From Platerodrilus igneus (taxonomy: Eukaryota; Arthropoda; Insecta; Coleoptera; Lycidae): 64,000 nt of DNA. Position 1 is the stretch's first letter; each line of letters starts with the position of its first letter. A program made the position numbers and the translations under genes. Under the pieces are notes generated by a model, which worked only from the letters and a program-made list of their open reading frames with translations, made no database searches and was not told where the DNA came from. Shown piece by piece: positions 1 to 13,058 of the stretch. Location: contig JARFIW010000831.1 of assembly GCA_036346225.1 (NCBI GenBank), forward strand, positions 558,001 through 622,000, read 5' to 3'.

Positions 1-1565
1 AAATAGGATATTATTCGCAAATGCAAGAAAGACAGACGAAACATACAAACCAATTACAACGAATTTTAGAGATATAAAACCGTATAGCAAAAATATAAGG
101 AATACGAAATGAGACATCATTATAGACAATGTAGAGAAAGTGGATAGACGGCAAGAATATATAATAAATTTATATGCAGGACAAGAACTAGAAGCACTAG
201 AATAGGAGTCGGACATTGATTAATAAAATGTCACTTGATATACCCTATACTTAAAGATGAGGTTGAACTAGCATTACAGATTTCGAAAAATAATAGCGCA
301 GAAACTGTAAAAGTAACAGAACCTCTCTTCCAACTTGTAAGCTATATGTATAAGACAGGTGAGATACCCAAAGATTTCAATCATAACACCACAGTCCCTA
401 TATCAAAAAAAAGAGGTGCGGATAGATGAGGAAATTTTCAATCAATAAATTTGACAGCACACGTACCAAAAATATTTACAGGAATTATACAAAGGCGAAA
501 CGAAAAACGTGCTGAAGAAATATTAGGAGAATATCAATTTGAGTTTAAACACAACAGGGAAACACTACAGGCCATTTTAGCTTTAAAGGTGATAATGGAG
601 AAAACGATAGAAGAAGAAGAAAACGTGTATATAGGGTTAATGGATCTGAAAAAAGCATTCGACAATGCAAAATGGGAAAACATGTTCCTAATATTCAAAA
701 AGATTGAAATGAGTTATAGTGAAGTTATAGTGAAGGGCAAACAGCTGTAATAGAATTAGAGCAGGAACGTAGAAAAATAAATATTAAGAAATGGGTGAAA
801 CGGGGATTTGCGCTCTCTCTGTTAACTTTGAATTTATTTACCGAAGAGACAATGAATACTATCAAATGCAGAAAGACATTTGAAGTTCTTATGCAGGGAC
901 AAACAATGGATATGCTTAGATTTGCAGACAATATAGCAGTATTAGCACCTAGCAAGCAAGAGTTAAGTGTAGCTCTTAATGAAATGGAAACAGTACTAAC
1001 AGAGAATTACGGTTTGGGAAAAATGCAGAAGATATGAAACAAAGATTAGCACAAGACCAAGCTGCATATAACAAGAAAAAGTAACTGCTATGTTCGAGGA
1101 TAACAAACATGGAAACAAGAAAAAAGATTACTGAAAACATGTGTGTAGCACAGCATTGTACGGCTGTGAAACGTGGACAGTAGGAGAAACGGGCACGAAA
1201 AAGATGCAAACCTTTAAAATGTGGTACTACAGACGCACAATGAAGATAGCTTGGAAAAACAAGATTAAGAACAAGAAAGTACTAAAATGCTAAGGAAAGA
1301 ACGAAATATCTTGAGAAAATAAAAAATAGGAGAGATAGGATGATAGGTCTTATACCAACGCATGGGGGAATAGTGCAGTATGTATTACAAGCAGGGAAAA
1401 GAAAAAGGAAAGGTAGGCGTAGACCTGAATTAGACTAATACGCACAGATTGTGAAAGATGTAGGCTGTGGCAACGTCAGAGAAATGTGTAACTAAACTCA
1501 GAATAGAAAACATTGGAGGTACACGTTCAACCAATTCAAGGACGGAAAAACTTATGATGAAAAGT
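1..1565 (+). mobile_element. RTE/BovB-like LINE fragment, reverse transcriptase region, window-edge truncated
   Basis: Reading across frames gives the linker before the reverse transcriptase (around 235-430, with YKTGEIPKDF and a PxxKKRGADR block), the fingers/palm (451-720, with the motif A region LMDLKKAFDNAKW) and motif C (about 915-940, RFADNIAVLA). Around 1320-1560 is the C-terminal tail typical of this LINE type (DRMIGL, GKRKRKGRRRPELD). The catalytic FADD is read here as FADN, and stops and frameshifts at about 430, 750 and 1035 break the frame, so it cannot be active. The 5' end lies outside the window. The same family recurs on the minus strand at 23.2-25.7 kb, 41.9-42.2 kb and 45.4-46.3 kb. 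RTE/BovB is inferred from the style of the protein and from the TGATGA-like 3' tail of other copies; a related LINE clade is possible. Confidence 0.85.
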
Positions 1566-1789
1566 TATTGCATTTAAACCTGATGATTAACACAAACAAC
1601 TTCAGCTGTTGGTTTTGCAGTATTCTCAACAGATGCTGAATGTTCGAAAGGAGTAATTGGAAAACTTTTGATTTAGCAAATGTGTAAGTGATGGGGAATT
1701 TTGGTAGCCGTCAGGTTACTTATACTCCTTCGCTAACCATTGAATATCGGTGATATAGGGTAGATTTTCAGAAAACAATAGAACCACTA

Positions 1790-1935
1790 GAAAATGTGTA
1801 GTGAGGACAGCTAGAGAAACGGACAGGAAAAGATTGTGGTACTGCAGACGTGTATCATGAAGATATCATGGACTGACAAAGTTAAGATCAAAGAGATTCT
1901 AGAAATAGTTTGAAAGCAAGAAATAAGTGAATTAT
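1790..1935 (+). mobile_element. Short second LINE fragment, C-terminal region
   Basis: A short piece of the same LINE family as the preceding copy. It translates to the segment after the reverse transcriptase (LWYCRRV, then MKISWTDKVK across a frameshift), which in the first copy lies near 1210-1260. It therefore repeats sequence already seen upstream and is a separate insertion or a local duplication. Confidence 0.65.
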
Positions 1936-3749
1936 TTATAAAATTAATCACGATTCAATCGTAGTATTTTTTTTATATGGTTTCCTCAAAAAGGGATTAA
2001 TATACTGACAAGTAAGAGTGTACAACCTACACTACAACCTTATATTTGTAAGTTTTTGTACTTTATTTTTTTAATTCATTTCAAAGTCGATAATTCATTA
2101 ATAATGTATTGATTTTAACATTTGTCAATTGCGGTGAACTGACCTGATTGCAGTTTTTACCAATTTTTATCAAAGTATTTGCTGATTACTATAAACCCAA
2201 AAGTTCCTTGTTACTTTACAAAGTAGTTAAAACGCATATGTAATTAATGTAAATTTAAATTACATGGAGCTTATCTCTTGTGGCCCAGACTAAAATAGCG
2301 GTTTTGCTAATTAAATTTTTAATCGAAGTCGTTATATAGACCAAGTACATTTGAGTTTAGTGCAATTGCAGGCTATAAATAAATGAAATGCCAGATATTT
2401 GGATTACCTAAGATCTTTTAAGGCATCACTGAACATCAACTTCGCTTTGAAGCAGAAACAGGAAGAATTCTTATAATACCTCTTGCCAATTTGGGTTCTC
2501 GGTAGCTATCATATATATGCTTTTGGATTACCTGTACTGTTTCTGTGGCCCCTGTGGATTTGTAGATAAAATTAAGTAGTAAATAGAATTTTAAAGTCGT
2601 ATGTTTCGCATCCCTGCTGGTTATATAAAAATGCCGACCACCTTAGGGTCGTCTTTCACAATGAGGACACTTTGAAAGTAATAATTGAAATTAAATGAGT
2701 GCATACTCAGACGGTTCACTTAACTGATCAGGTAGAGTTTCAACATATCTTTGTGACCCAAATCGCATTATGTATCCCCTTGTTGCATTCCTTATAAAAA
2801 AAGTCAGGTTATCACCCATGTATCATCTATAGAGTGATATTACGTTTCAAGACAAGTCCAAAACAGAAATACTTAGTACTATTATTCCGCCTGCCAATAT
2901 ATTTTTACATCAGCATAATTCATTTTGCATTTTAATAAGAATAGCTTATTTAATTTGCAATTTCTAAACAGATTCATCGTCAATATTTGTGACATTATAC
3001 CGTGGCTTCCTTGCCAATATCATTATACAAATGGCTGCGCCTACAGTAACGTTCATCGGTGGAACTCAGATGCTACAAGGATTTAATAATTGTTGAAAGA
3101 GGGATGCGTCTGACAACTTTTAAAAATGTATTTTATAGAATAATTTTACATCGACAAAAAATTGCTGATGAAGCATCTTACATTAAAAATACGTATAGGC
3201 CTTTTACATAGAAATTTTTGCTACCGAACATATTTCAAACAATTGCGTGTCTTGAACGTGCTTTGTTTCCGTAACTTTATGACCATAAGCACATTATACC
3301 AGGCACGGAATAAGAACCACTATTATTTAAGTTCTTATAGAAGTTATATTTATTAAAACCAAGATATTTAAAATCTTGTATAATTTATGCATTATCGCCA
3401 AAAAATACCTCAAGTATTTATAAAATTCCGATTTATTCTGCTGTTGTCAAAGGGAATTTGGTATGTTGCATGACTAAGGTGGATCTTGGGAAGTCTTTAC
3501 TAATATAGGATTAGTATTAGCATTGGCGTTTTCGTACGAAAAGTTCCAAGTGCATGCCATCAATAAATGCTGTATATACAAAAAATACAGTAAAATAAAG
3601 TTTCTAATCGATTATTTTTTATTCGCGATTGTAAAATCTTGGTTCTTTAATAAATTTTAAAAACGAGTGTTTAAAAAATATTATGTTGCCGCTTTCCTAA
3701 GATTACACGTATTAATCAATTACTTCACACTGTTAGGAAGTGTATATAA
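1936..3749. other. Unassigned AT-rich sequence
   Basis: No coding frame with recognisable family content and no clear repeat was seen. The 64-codon frame at 3162-3356 has no recognisable content and the composition of its surroundings. Presumed abrupt intron. Confidence 0.5.
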
Positions 3750-4122
3750 GGAATTATTGGCAATTATTGGCAAGTGACTCATCATCCTGTCGACTTGTTT
3801 CGCCCTAATTAGCGCTCATCAGGACAGGAGTAGCAAAGTTGTAATATTTAATGCAGACACCTTATAGGAAGTACAGCATCACCTAGCTCACAATTTGTGT
3901 CTTCGTGTCGCTTCACCTAACATCGCGGGTTTTACCAACAATCGGGTGAAACGACACGAAGACACAAATTGTGGGCTAGGTGATGCTGTACTACCCATGC
4001 ATAAGGTGTTTGTATTAAATATTACAACTTTGCTACTCCTGTCCTGACGAGCCCCAATTAGGGCAAAACGCGTCGACAGAATGCCCTCGAGGCTGAATTC
4101 GAGTCGCTTGTCAATAATTCCA
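3750..4122. repeat. Foldback (long-inverted-repeat) MITE-like element
   Basis: The left arm (about 3750-3915) and right arm (about 3945-4122) are near-perfect reverse complements around a loop of about 30 bp near 3916-3945. The arms share, in inverted order, GGAATTATTGRCAAG, TGTCGAC, CAGGACAGGAGTAGCAAAG, TTGTAATATTTAAT, and ACAAATTGTGTCTTCG. The left arm lacks about 14 bp present in the right near the outer end. There is no open frame. This is the structure of a non-autonomous foldback DNA transposon; its autonomous partner is not identifiable here. Confidence 0.85.
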
Positions 4123-4168
4123 TTTTATTTTGTATTAATTTAAGACTCATTAAACCTACTTTTCTTTT

Positions 4169-4169
<1 letters not shown>

Positions 4170-4211
<42 letters not shown>
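4170..4211. repeat. TA dinucleotide microsatellite
   Basis: About 20 TA units. It marks the left edge of the 2-kb repeat family: the sequence right after it (TATTGCCGTGTAAC) closely matches that following the TA tract at 35.4 kb. Confidence 0.95.
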
Positions 4212-4213
<2 letters not shown>

Positions 4214-6240
4214 CCGTGTAACTCTTATAAGACCTCGCCAGAGTAAAAAAAACATTAGAAAATTTATTAATTTACCAAAAATCGAAAATTCCACACAATA
4301 GAAAATTTCAAAAAAAATAATTTCTTACCCAGATTTCTGCTTTATCATTTTAATTGCTTCAACCGATTTTCTGGCTAGCTCAGTCGGGCCTCCTTTAGGA
4401 TACCTAGATTTACTATCATACTCTTTACCGTTCACGCACACTCTCAATAAAACCACAAAATAATACAACAATCATACAATATTTATTTACCACTATTCAC
4501 AAATAATAATTCAAGATTATTTACATTTCGGTGCTCAAGTTACACCTCAATAAATTCTATCTTTGTAAAGTCCAGGATTTTAAATTGAAATATCAAACAC
4601 ATTGAATGTAACAGGAGTAAATGGGCCCTGAATAATACCTTATTTTTCTTTTTTATTTATAATTATTTCTAATTAGTACACCCTGGAGTATGGTGAGCTC
4701 ATGATAACCCAGTTTATTTTATTAATGTATACTTTTTACTTTGCATACCCTTACTACAAACACAAAAAAACCCATGTACTCTTAACAATAAAATTTTAAA
4801 TTTATGAGGAATGTTAATAAGCTTTATATACATCTTTAGATTTATATTCAAATATCATCATAAAAGTTAGTTATACGTATTATTTTCAATACGCAAAATA
4901 CTGCAAAATACCATCAAAGTCCACTCTCGCACATCACAATTATTTTCATAGTTTATAAAAAAACAGCAAATTCTAATGCGTTACCTGGAATTTCTTGAAG
5001 ATCCCTACTCCGTTGACGATGAAGTTAAGTTCCTGCACCCTCGGTCTCGTTGTTCTGCTCTGCTTGCCGCCTCCAGCTATTTATATATGAACACCATCTA
5101 AGTTGTGCTGCATGCTATTCATTCAAGATCCATCCAAATCCAAATCCAAGTATATTACACTTTTTTATTATTGCATAATTTAATTTACGTTACTTTACTT
5201 TACTTTACTTCACGAGCTTGTTAAAATATCTGTTGCACCTCAGTTAAAATTAAACTCGACACTATCCGTGTTTCAAACTATGAGGCCAACACTGTACTAT
5301 TTAATTTATAAATTTTAAATACTTACAAGCTCGTTAGTAGAATTCTGTACGTAGTAAGCGATGCAAATTAAAGAAGTCAAAAGGGAAACTTAATAACTCA
5401 CCTCTCTCACGCGAAACACTTAATTCAACTAATTCGTTCTTCAAATTTTGGTATAACCGCTTTCAAAATCTTTGAAATTTAGCTCGTTGATACGATATTT
5501 TCCGAAAAACCCGCATTCAATTTTCCCGTGCTTGTCTGTTTTACAACTAACTATTTAGACCAATGACACTTTCAGTGACGTCTTAAAAACCCCTCCTATA
5601 TTAACTCTATTCCTCTCTTATGCATATTAGATGTTTCCTTCTATCCTCGCTTGAGTGGTAGAAAATCGATATTACTGTCCGCGTGCTATCTAACCCACGT
5701 GGACTGAATACGTGCGTTTTGAAGTGAAATGTTATTATGCCTGTCTCATTCCAAAGCATATCATTGATTGTCCATCCCTTCTGCGCTTTAAGGAAACTTT
5801 TGGTTAGCGTTTATGCGAAACATCCGACCGTTTGCACGATATACATCAAATCTTGTCTTTTATCTACACAACTAAGGAGAAGTTGACCTTTCAAAACATG
5901 CACCTGTGTTTAATTAACGATCGTTTTAAAATAACATTTCTAGTAGTTTGCGTTTCAAGGTATTTCCTATATTCGACGTCTGTTTATTTGTTAGTAAAGC
6001 TTTTCGCCTTGGTATTATCGATTTTTCATGCTCTTATGCGTATTAGACGTAATAACCCTTTCAATTAAACTCAATTAAATTAATTAATAATTTCCATTGG
6101 CCTACACAATTTATTTTCTTTACGAACCTATTAAATTTTAATCCCTACTTGTAAAATTATGGTAATACTTGTTACTTTCAATCAACTAAATGAAATAAAT
6201 TTCGCACGTAATTTATGGTTGTTTCCTCTATACAGGGTGT
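4212..6240. repeat. 2-kb dispersed repeat, copy 1 (unnamed, LTR- or DNA-transposon-like)
   Basis: Diverged but collinear with 35447-37640 in the same orientation. Shared landmarks in order are: the TA tract plus TTGCYGTGWAAC; a GAGTGGTA...ATCGATATT / GAGTGGTACAAATCTATATT block (about 5652); CCACGTGGACT (about 5696); a TTCAATTAAMYTCAATTAAA block (about 6059); and AATTTYGCACGTAATTT (about 6197). No credible long frame was found; the 78-codon frame at 5832-6068 has no recognisable content. Long untranslated repeats of this kind are often LTRs, but I could not define TG...CA ends or a primer binding site. Confidence 0.6.
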
Positions 6241-8449
6241 TTGAAATTGCCTTGTTCATACCTAAATTTAACCCTTTAAAACCACTACAATATATATTGA
6301 TGTGATAACGCCGTACGCCGATGTGCTAAACGTCCAACTAAACGCCACCGCTCTGTGTTTCATTAATCTTCTAATTTTTTATGCCACGGCTAGCCCTTTT
6401 TAATTTACACAGAGTGCACAGCGTTACGATGATAAATTTTCATTTACCCCTTTATGATTACCTGTTTGAATTGATAAAACGAGTCAATCAACAATCATAT
6501 AATGAAAGGAAATAATATTTACACTTCACAATTTTTGTAATTCTTTAAATACACCCTTCAATCAATTAATATTATATGGATTGTTTATTTCAAAATTTAT
6601 ATCCTTTTAATTTAATATAAAGTCACCAAAAACGACACCTTTACAAGAAAAATCCGGAACGTTCGAGACCTTTTTATGATTTTTTTTGACGTAAGTTTCA
6701 ACGTATTTAAAGTTCCTGTTGACTCCTTACAAACTTTGGAGAAATTCAATAAATTTAGTATTAGAATTTAAATTAGATAAGATTCCTTAAAACTAGGTAG
6801 GTCTGACCTGTGATCTCCTGATACGTTGTTTTGTATTGTGGATCAACACCCCCTTGTTATCTTCAATCGAAAACCAATGTTTTGCTTTGTACTCCTTAAT
6901 ATACGTTGAACCAATATTTCAGTACGGTTACCCCTTGTTTCCAAAAATCGCCTCGTGCTTTGTTCTATATTTCTCTGGATACGATTTTGGACCTCTTCCC
7001 TTAAATACCACTTGAAACTCGTAGGTTTCTTAATATTTAGAATTTAGCAGCGTATTCGAAGCGGATTAGAATGTCAGGCTTCAGATTGAACCAGAAGCCG
7101 ATTAGAATTCCAGACCAGAATTGTTTCAGACGCGGATTAGAAGTAGACCAGAAGCCCTATATCATTATAAATATTTAATTTAAATTAATTAACCAATTTC
7201 TACTCACGTTTTCTGCAAAAACGGCAAAAGCTTTTTCACGTAATTCTTAAACAGCACTTTTCACTATAATATAAATTTTATTTATCTGACGCGTAGATAT
7301 TTGGTTGAAAGTGCTTCAAGTTGAGACTGCCCTGCCTTATCACCTGTGGGTGGTTTATAGCTTTTTCCCACTACATTAGGGTTGGTTTTCCAAGCAGTCT
7401 TACAGATTGTTGCGACCAACAACGTTTGTCTTTAATATTCCCAATATTTTCAAGCTGATTTCTGATGAAACTATTTTGGATTTTGGTATCATTCTGTTAT
7501 TTACTCTTGTTATCGTCGCCGGACTTTTAACTTATGTCTGTTGTTTTGTATAGATAAAGCTTTTGGAGAATTGTACAAAATAATTGATGTAACACGATTG
7601 CTGTTTTCGTTTATGTCTTTATTTGAACTGATATTTGAAAGTGCGTTTTCTTATCAAAGCGCATATTGTTCCATCTTTATCACAAGCGTAATTGCATGAA
7701 GATTTATTAGGTTTTATATTATCTTCTGCGTATTTATTTTATAAACTTGTAGAACACTTCTCAACGTAGTTTAATTACATGTATAATTATTTCTCTGCTG
7801 AATGCGCATTCTATTATTGTAAGATATGCTTACTGGCATTGATTAAAGTTAATTACGGTCTATATACAGGGTGTTAAATGCTTGCTATTTACATAATGTG
7901 CGAATTATTTATTTTCCTGGTAAATAAATGCAGCTCTTTTTTTAGTCAATTGCACTGTCTAATATTTTTTAAATTTTATATCAATTTATGTAGTATGCAA
8001 ATTGGGATGTCCAAAAAATGATACGCTATTATTTTTGCATGAATTTATTGAGTTGTACGTTTTGGCAAAGTTTGTTGCCTTTATCAAAAATACTACAAAA
8101 AAATTTTTTAATGTCAGTAAGGTAAAAAATCATTTTAAAATATCACAGTACTTACTTAAAATCTAATGCCTAATAATCAAAAGAACCCCAAACATGGGAA
8201 AGTTGTTAAAACTTTAAAACAGTTGACATGTGAATGACATGCGAATAGAGCACATCAATGGTTATTTTTTCTGCTTTAAACTGATTTTTAAAATATCACA
8301 TCTACTTGATATAAACAGACAGGCAAGAATGAACAATATTCGAAAACCAGTCTGACATAAATTAGGTTCCATATGTACTGTTAGATTAAACAATACTATA
8401 TGTTTGCAATGAGCCTTGACTTTATACAATTGAAAATAATTATGTTATC
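6241..8449. other. Unassigned AT-rich sequence with short degenerate repeats
   Basis: No gene seen. Around 7050-7150 a loose repeat of the word GCGGATTAGAA / CCGATTAGAATT occurs three times within about 100 bp. The word ATACAGGGTGTT occurs at about 6232 and 7866. Confidence 0.5.
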
Positions 8450-8895
8450 CTTTAAAGATTAGAATAAATAGGATGTAAATTTTGGGTATCTAAAAAAAGT
8501 CCAATCTTATAGTTTATTTCGTAATCTAATATTTCCACCTCTTTGTATTTGGGGATGTGCTGGGTACTGTGTACGTGTTGAGCAAGGGCACACCTTTTCT
8601 TCCCTAATTTAGCATCTGATATATGTTGTGTTAGACGTTTTTTGAACCACTGACTAGAGTTTCCCACGTACGTTTTTTTACAGGAGCAAGTTATCTTATA
8701 TATAATATTACTTCTAAGTAGTTTACTAGTATCATCTTTCAGTTTTGTAAAAAAGTTTCTATCTGGTTTTTCATAGCTATATGCTATGATAGTGTTCAGT
8801 TGTTTCAGTATTTTAGCTAATAAAGGAGTTAGTTTTTGTACAAACGGTAATTTCTTATATGTAGTGATATTAGGTTTTTTTTGAACTGAAACGTT
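8450..8895 (-). mobile_element. Penelope-like element, C-terminal GIY-YIG endonuclease fragment
   Basis: Minus-strand translation reads from the end of the reverse transcriptase thumb/linker (KKLPFVQKLTPLLAKIL near 8870-8800) into the GIY-YIG region: NIIYKITC, then CKKTYVGNSSQWFKKRLTQH and CALAQHVHSTQH (8690-8560). It ends in a Penelope-like tail (YKIGLFLDTQNLHPIYSNL) near 8455. The order linker, YKI-C, YVG, R-L-H, LAxHV matches PLE endonucleases. The last 71 codons are open from 8667; the upstream part is broken. The typical YIGQT core is altered to YVGNS. Confidence 0.85.
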
Positions 8896-9886
8896 TGCAT
8901 TGGTCTAAATTAGGTGACCAAAATAGAGTTTTATATTTAGATAATACAGTGGATTTTTCTGAAGATACCGTCTGTAATCTGATTTAGACATTACATATAG
9001 GACTACGGTAACTTTAAAATGATTATTCCTGTTTTACTGCAAACTAATAAAGTAATTTGAAAATTACAGTGTTCAATCAAATTTAATGTATGTTAAATAT
9101 TTTACAGTTAATTTGATTTTTACAGACTCTGAGAAATCGTAAGTGAATCTCCATATTTTAAATTAATTTAGGTAATAACGGTTATTTTATGGCTTTAGAT
9201 TTACTTTAAATACTACTTTAAATATTGTTTCAAATTTTAAGCAACTTTAATTAAAATCTGTAGGAGTTAATTCTTTTGCAATTGTTCGTTGCAAACTGAT
9301 TTTTCGCTCTGTACTGAAAACGACGTGTATAATTTTGTTCAAGAAATTATCACTTTATAAAAAAAGTTTTTGTGAAGTAAAGCATTGAGAACTGGAGTGT
9401 CAGGAATTTTTCCCAGTCACCAGAAATCAGAGGTCAGATCAGGTTTAAGATTTTTGCTTTCTGTTTGTGTAACATACTTTATGAGAATATTTAATCGGCT
9501 ATTAGTATTTACTAGTTTTATTCTGATAAGGTTTAATTAATTCAAAATTTTTCTTAGAAAATTATCTATATAACAAAGAGCAATTTACAGGTATCCTCGA
9601 AAAGGGTAGCGAGAGTGCTGACGCAGGAAGTTCAACATAATTTTATTCTAGGTGTATGTTGAAACTTTGGTACTTTTTTATATATTTTTTTATGCAATTT
9701 ATACCGCACTAATTTTTATGTTTCTCATTATTATTTATTTAAAAATTTAGTTAAAATCAATATATTAATATTTTAAGCAGAACAGTTTTAATACTCTACA
9801 AACTGAAATTGTCATGGAAGTGGATTCTTATATTTAGTTTTGCGATATCTCAGTTTGGTGTATAGGAAGCTTACTTCAATATCACA

Positions 9887-9892
<6 letters not shown>

Positions 9893-9930
<38 letters not shown>
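9893..9930. repeat. TA dinucleotide microsatellite
   Basis: About 18 TA units. Confidence 0.95.
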
Positions 9931-9933
<3 letters not shown>

Positions 9934-12900
9934 ATATACGTGCACCTCTCTGTGCCTTTAAAATAATTTAAAATTAACACAGTTATATTTATGCCTCGGT
10001 CTAGCTCAATACCACACACTAAATCAACGACGATATGATAACAGAGAATTTTTACTCACTCCTCTCCAATAGTCAATATTTCCTCATAAGACAAACTAAA
10101 TTCACCAAAATTTGTGTAATGAAATAGGTAAATTACAATTTACAAATCTACACCCCTTTTAATATCATATGCTTTTTATAGAATTTTTAAATCAAATTTA
10201 AATAAATATTTCTATCGAATTAGTTTTTGACTAAGATTATAGCTTTTTACACCTAGTACAGCAATTCAAGCCAGCAAAAAAATTGTATTTTACCACGAAT
10301 AGTTTCGTTGAACGTTGAAAGAAATATCCCCTTTTTAAAACATAGTTCTACGTACCAACCAAAATTTTGTTGACCTTTTACGCAAATATCTTAATCACTT
10401 GCAACTTTTAAGCTCACCTCTATAAATAGAATAAATATTTCTGATCTTATATTTCTTCTGTTTTTTCTTGCTGTAATTTCTTGTCCCAAATCGGTCGTTC
10501 GTTCAGTAACTTGGAGTCGTTTACCAGCAGCTTAGCGTGTTGCCTCAGTATTTAAAGTATTTTAACCATTTATTTAGAACGTTTATCCATTGAACAAGTA
10601 TGTTAACCCAGCAACTTGAAGTATTAACGTCGTAATTTAGTTTAACGTCGTGATCTAGTTTATTAACGTCGTGATTTCGATTATTTACCCAGTAGCTTGT
10701 TGTTAACCAGTGACTTAGTGCCCTAAAATAATAAATTGCAAAGATTTTACTTATTAATTGATTCTAGACTTACGTTTATTTCAACGGCAAAATTCTATAT
10801 AAAATTATTTCAACGCGAACTTTTACCGTTTCAATTGCTTGAAATATAACTCTTAACTTTCACTAAAATTTTGTTCACGTAATAATTTTTTTCAACTATT
10901 ACAGTAGGCTCATCGATTATAAAATGAATGTTCCTTATCTGCTTAGGTTAGCTTTATAGACAAATTTCTTCTAGAATGTTCCACGCGTCCTCATTGTTTG
11001 ATTGCCCGCTATCGGTTGTTAGTCCGGGGAAAGGCGTTTCAATTATGTGTTATATCTGAAACCTGTGGGGTTTAATAAATATTGCATTCTATATATACGC
11101 TCTATATGTCACGTATCTTGCAACTGTGTAAAGGGACTTATTAAATATTGCATTTCACATACGTTCAAATTTGCACGTACATCGAAATTTTGTATTTCCA
11201 TACTTTCTTTACATATGCGCTGCTAAAAGAGTGATGTGATACAGATACAGCAATTTGTAAAATTTGAAATTATTCACTTATCTTCCTTTCTAACTTTGAA
11301 ATGTTGGAGTTTTCAAAATGAAATCAAATACAGCAATATCACAAAGCACTTATACATTACGAAATATTTTCTCTCATACAAAAGCATATAGAATATTTAC
11401 AACATCGTTTCTTTCAAACAAAATAATTTCTAAGAAGTATTTATGTACTTAATTGTAAAATGTTCTTTACCTTATTCTAAATTTACAGGACTAAATTTCT
11501 TCTGTTATAGATACTTTGCCTGGTTATAATTCTCTCACATGTAAGGTTTGTTTTAGCCAAAAAATCCTTGTTAGATAATCTATTAAAAGGTCAGAGTGTT
11601 TCGAACTCTTAACACAAACTTTCCTGGTAAAGATCCCCACAAAAAAAATATATGATTTTAACACTTATTATTCTACCTTAAATTAAATGACAAATACTCC
11701 AGTATCAGTTAAAAATAAATCTAAAAGGAATACTTGCAGAATCCACAAAAACGCCTCTCCAGTTCGTAATTAAATATCTTATTTTAAATTGACGTCAAAT
11801 CAGTGTACAAGATTTTTCCATATTTAAAATCTTCGTTTCAAACAGCAGTTACCAATGCACATTTTTATGCTTAAATTTTATTTTCAATTATTTAATGAAA
11901 TTGTTAAAATAGCGTTATATTGAAGAATTTTTGCTTTTCATTGTATTTAATAATTTCCATTTTTGTGTCAGTTACGTTTAAAATATCACTTCTATATTCA
12001 TTATAACATCGTAATTATTAAATTAAGATATGCTTACTGCATACTTCAAATATCATCTTTGCAAAGCAACACGCTTGTGACTTAAATCAAAATAACATTT
12101 TGCAATCGAATTTATAAATGACCTTATTTAATAAACGCTTCCTTATATATACAAAATTATCTATTTGTAGAATGTAGTAGTATTTGCGCGATTCCATTCT
12201 AAATAATAAACGCCTATCTTACGTAATAGTCTGGGAAATCCTCATTTGCGTTAAAATTTGTTGAGTTTTATTACCTTGTTATCTCGTTCCAGTTATTAGT
12301 GATGTACACTGCTCGTCCTTGTTTAACACCCAAGGTTATTCTGGCGTCGTATACTAATACGAAAGGTAATCAATCTTTATTGATCGGGCGACTTCTTGGA
12401 ATAAACGTTTATTTATTAACGAGTTCATACAAAGTTAACAGATTTCTTCTCAATTCCTCTAGAAAAGACGAGAACATGTTTTATGGAAAATATTTTATGT
12501 TATACAAATTAGTTGCATTTTATAGCAAATATTTGCTTTCACGGTAAAACGTGTTTTAAGATTAAAATGAGGGTTTTAGATACAAGATTAATTGTAGTTT
12601 TTATGCTAAATGCGTAAAGCTAACACTAATCTGTGTTATTTACAGCAAATGAAAAACATTTTTATCGAAAATGTATTGATAATTAATAAGTGAAAATAAA
12701 TGGCTTTGTATTTATTTTAAAATGATCGATTCGCGTGGCATTGAATGCGTTTTACGGTGTCTTACAATTAATTATTTTTACATATACAACTTACGTTACT
12801 TTCTATGTATTTATAACATGCTTATATCATACAGGGCGATTATTTTTACACGTGCAATTGCATTTTTCGCTTGTACGCCAATGAATAAAAGTACGCTTGT

Positions 12901-13011
12901 ATTATATAGGGCGTGACCATGTATTTACGGAAATTTCTATTTTTTCTGGATTCTTTTATATCTTGGTGGAATTCATTTGTAGAATTTGGGTTTCATTGAC
13001 CTCTCGCGACC

Positions 13012-13050
<39 letters not shown>
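13012..13050. repeat. TA dinucleotide microsatellite
   Basis: About 18 TA units, followed by a TGTATATATAATA run. Confidence 0.95.

Positions 13051-13058
<8 letters not shown>

Noticed and set aside
4365..4385. tRNA A-box-like word GGCTAGCTCAGTCGG suggesting a tRNA gene
   Set aside because: No B box or acceptor-stem pairing follows within 100 bp; at most a decayed SINE head or chance match inside the 2-kb repeat.
12299..12916. Two plus frames just upstream of the abrupt exons as the missing N-terminal BTB exons
   Set aside because: Neither carries BTB features (no LRWNN, DVTL or AHK-type residues) and no suitable donor in the required phase was seen.
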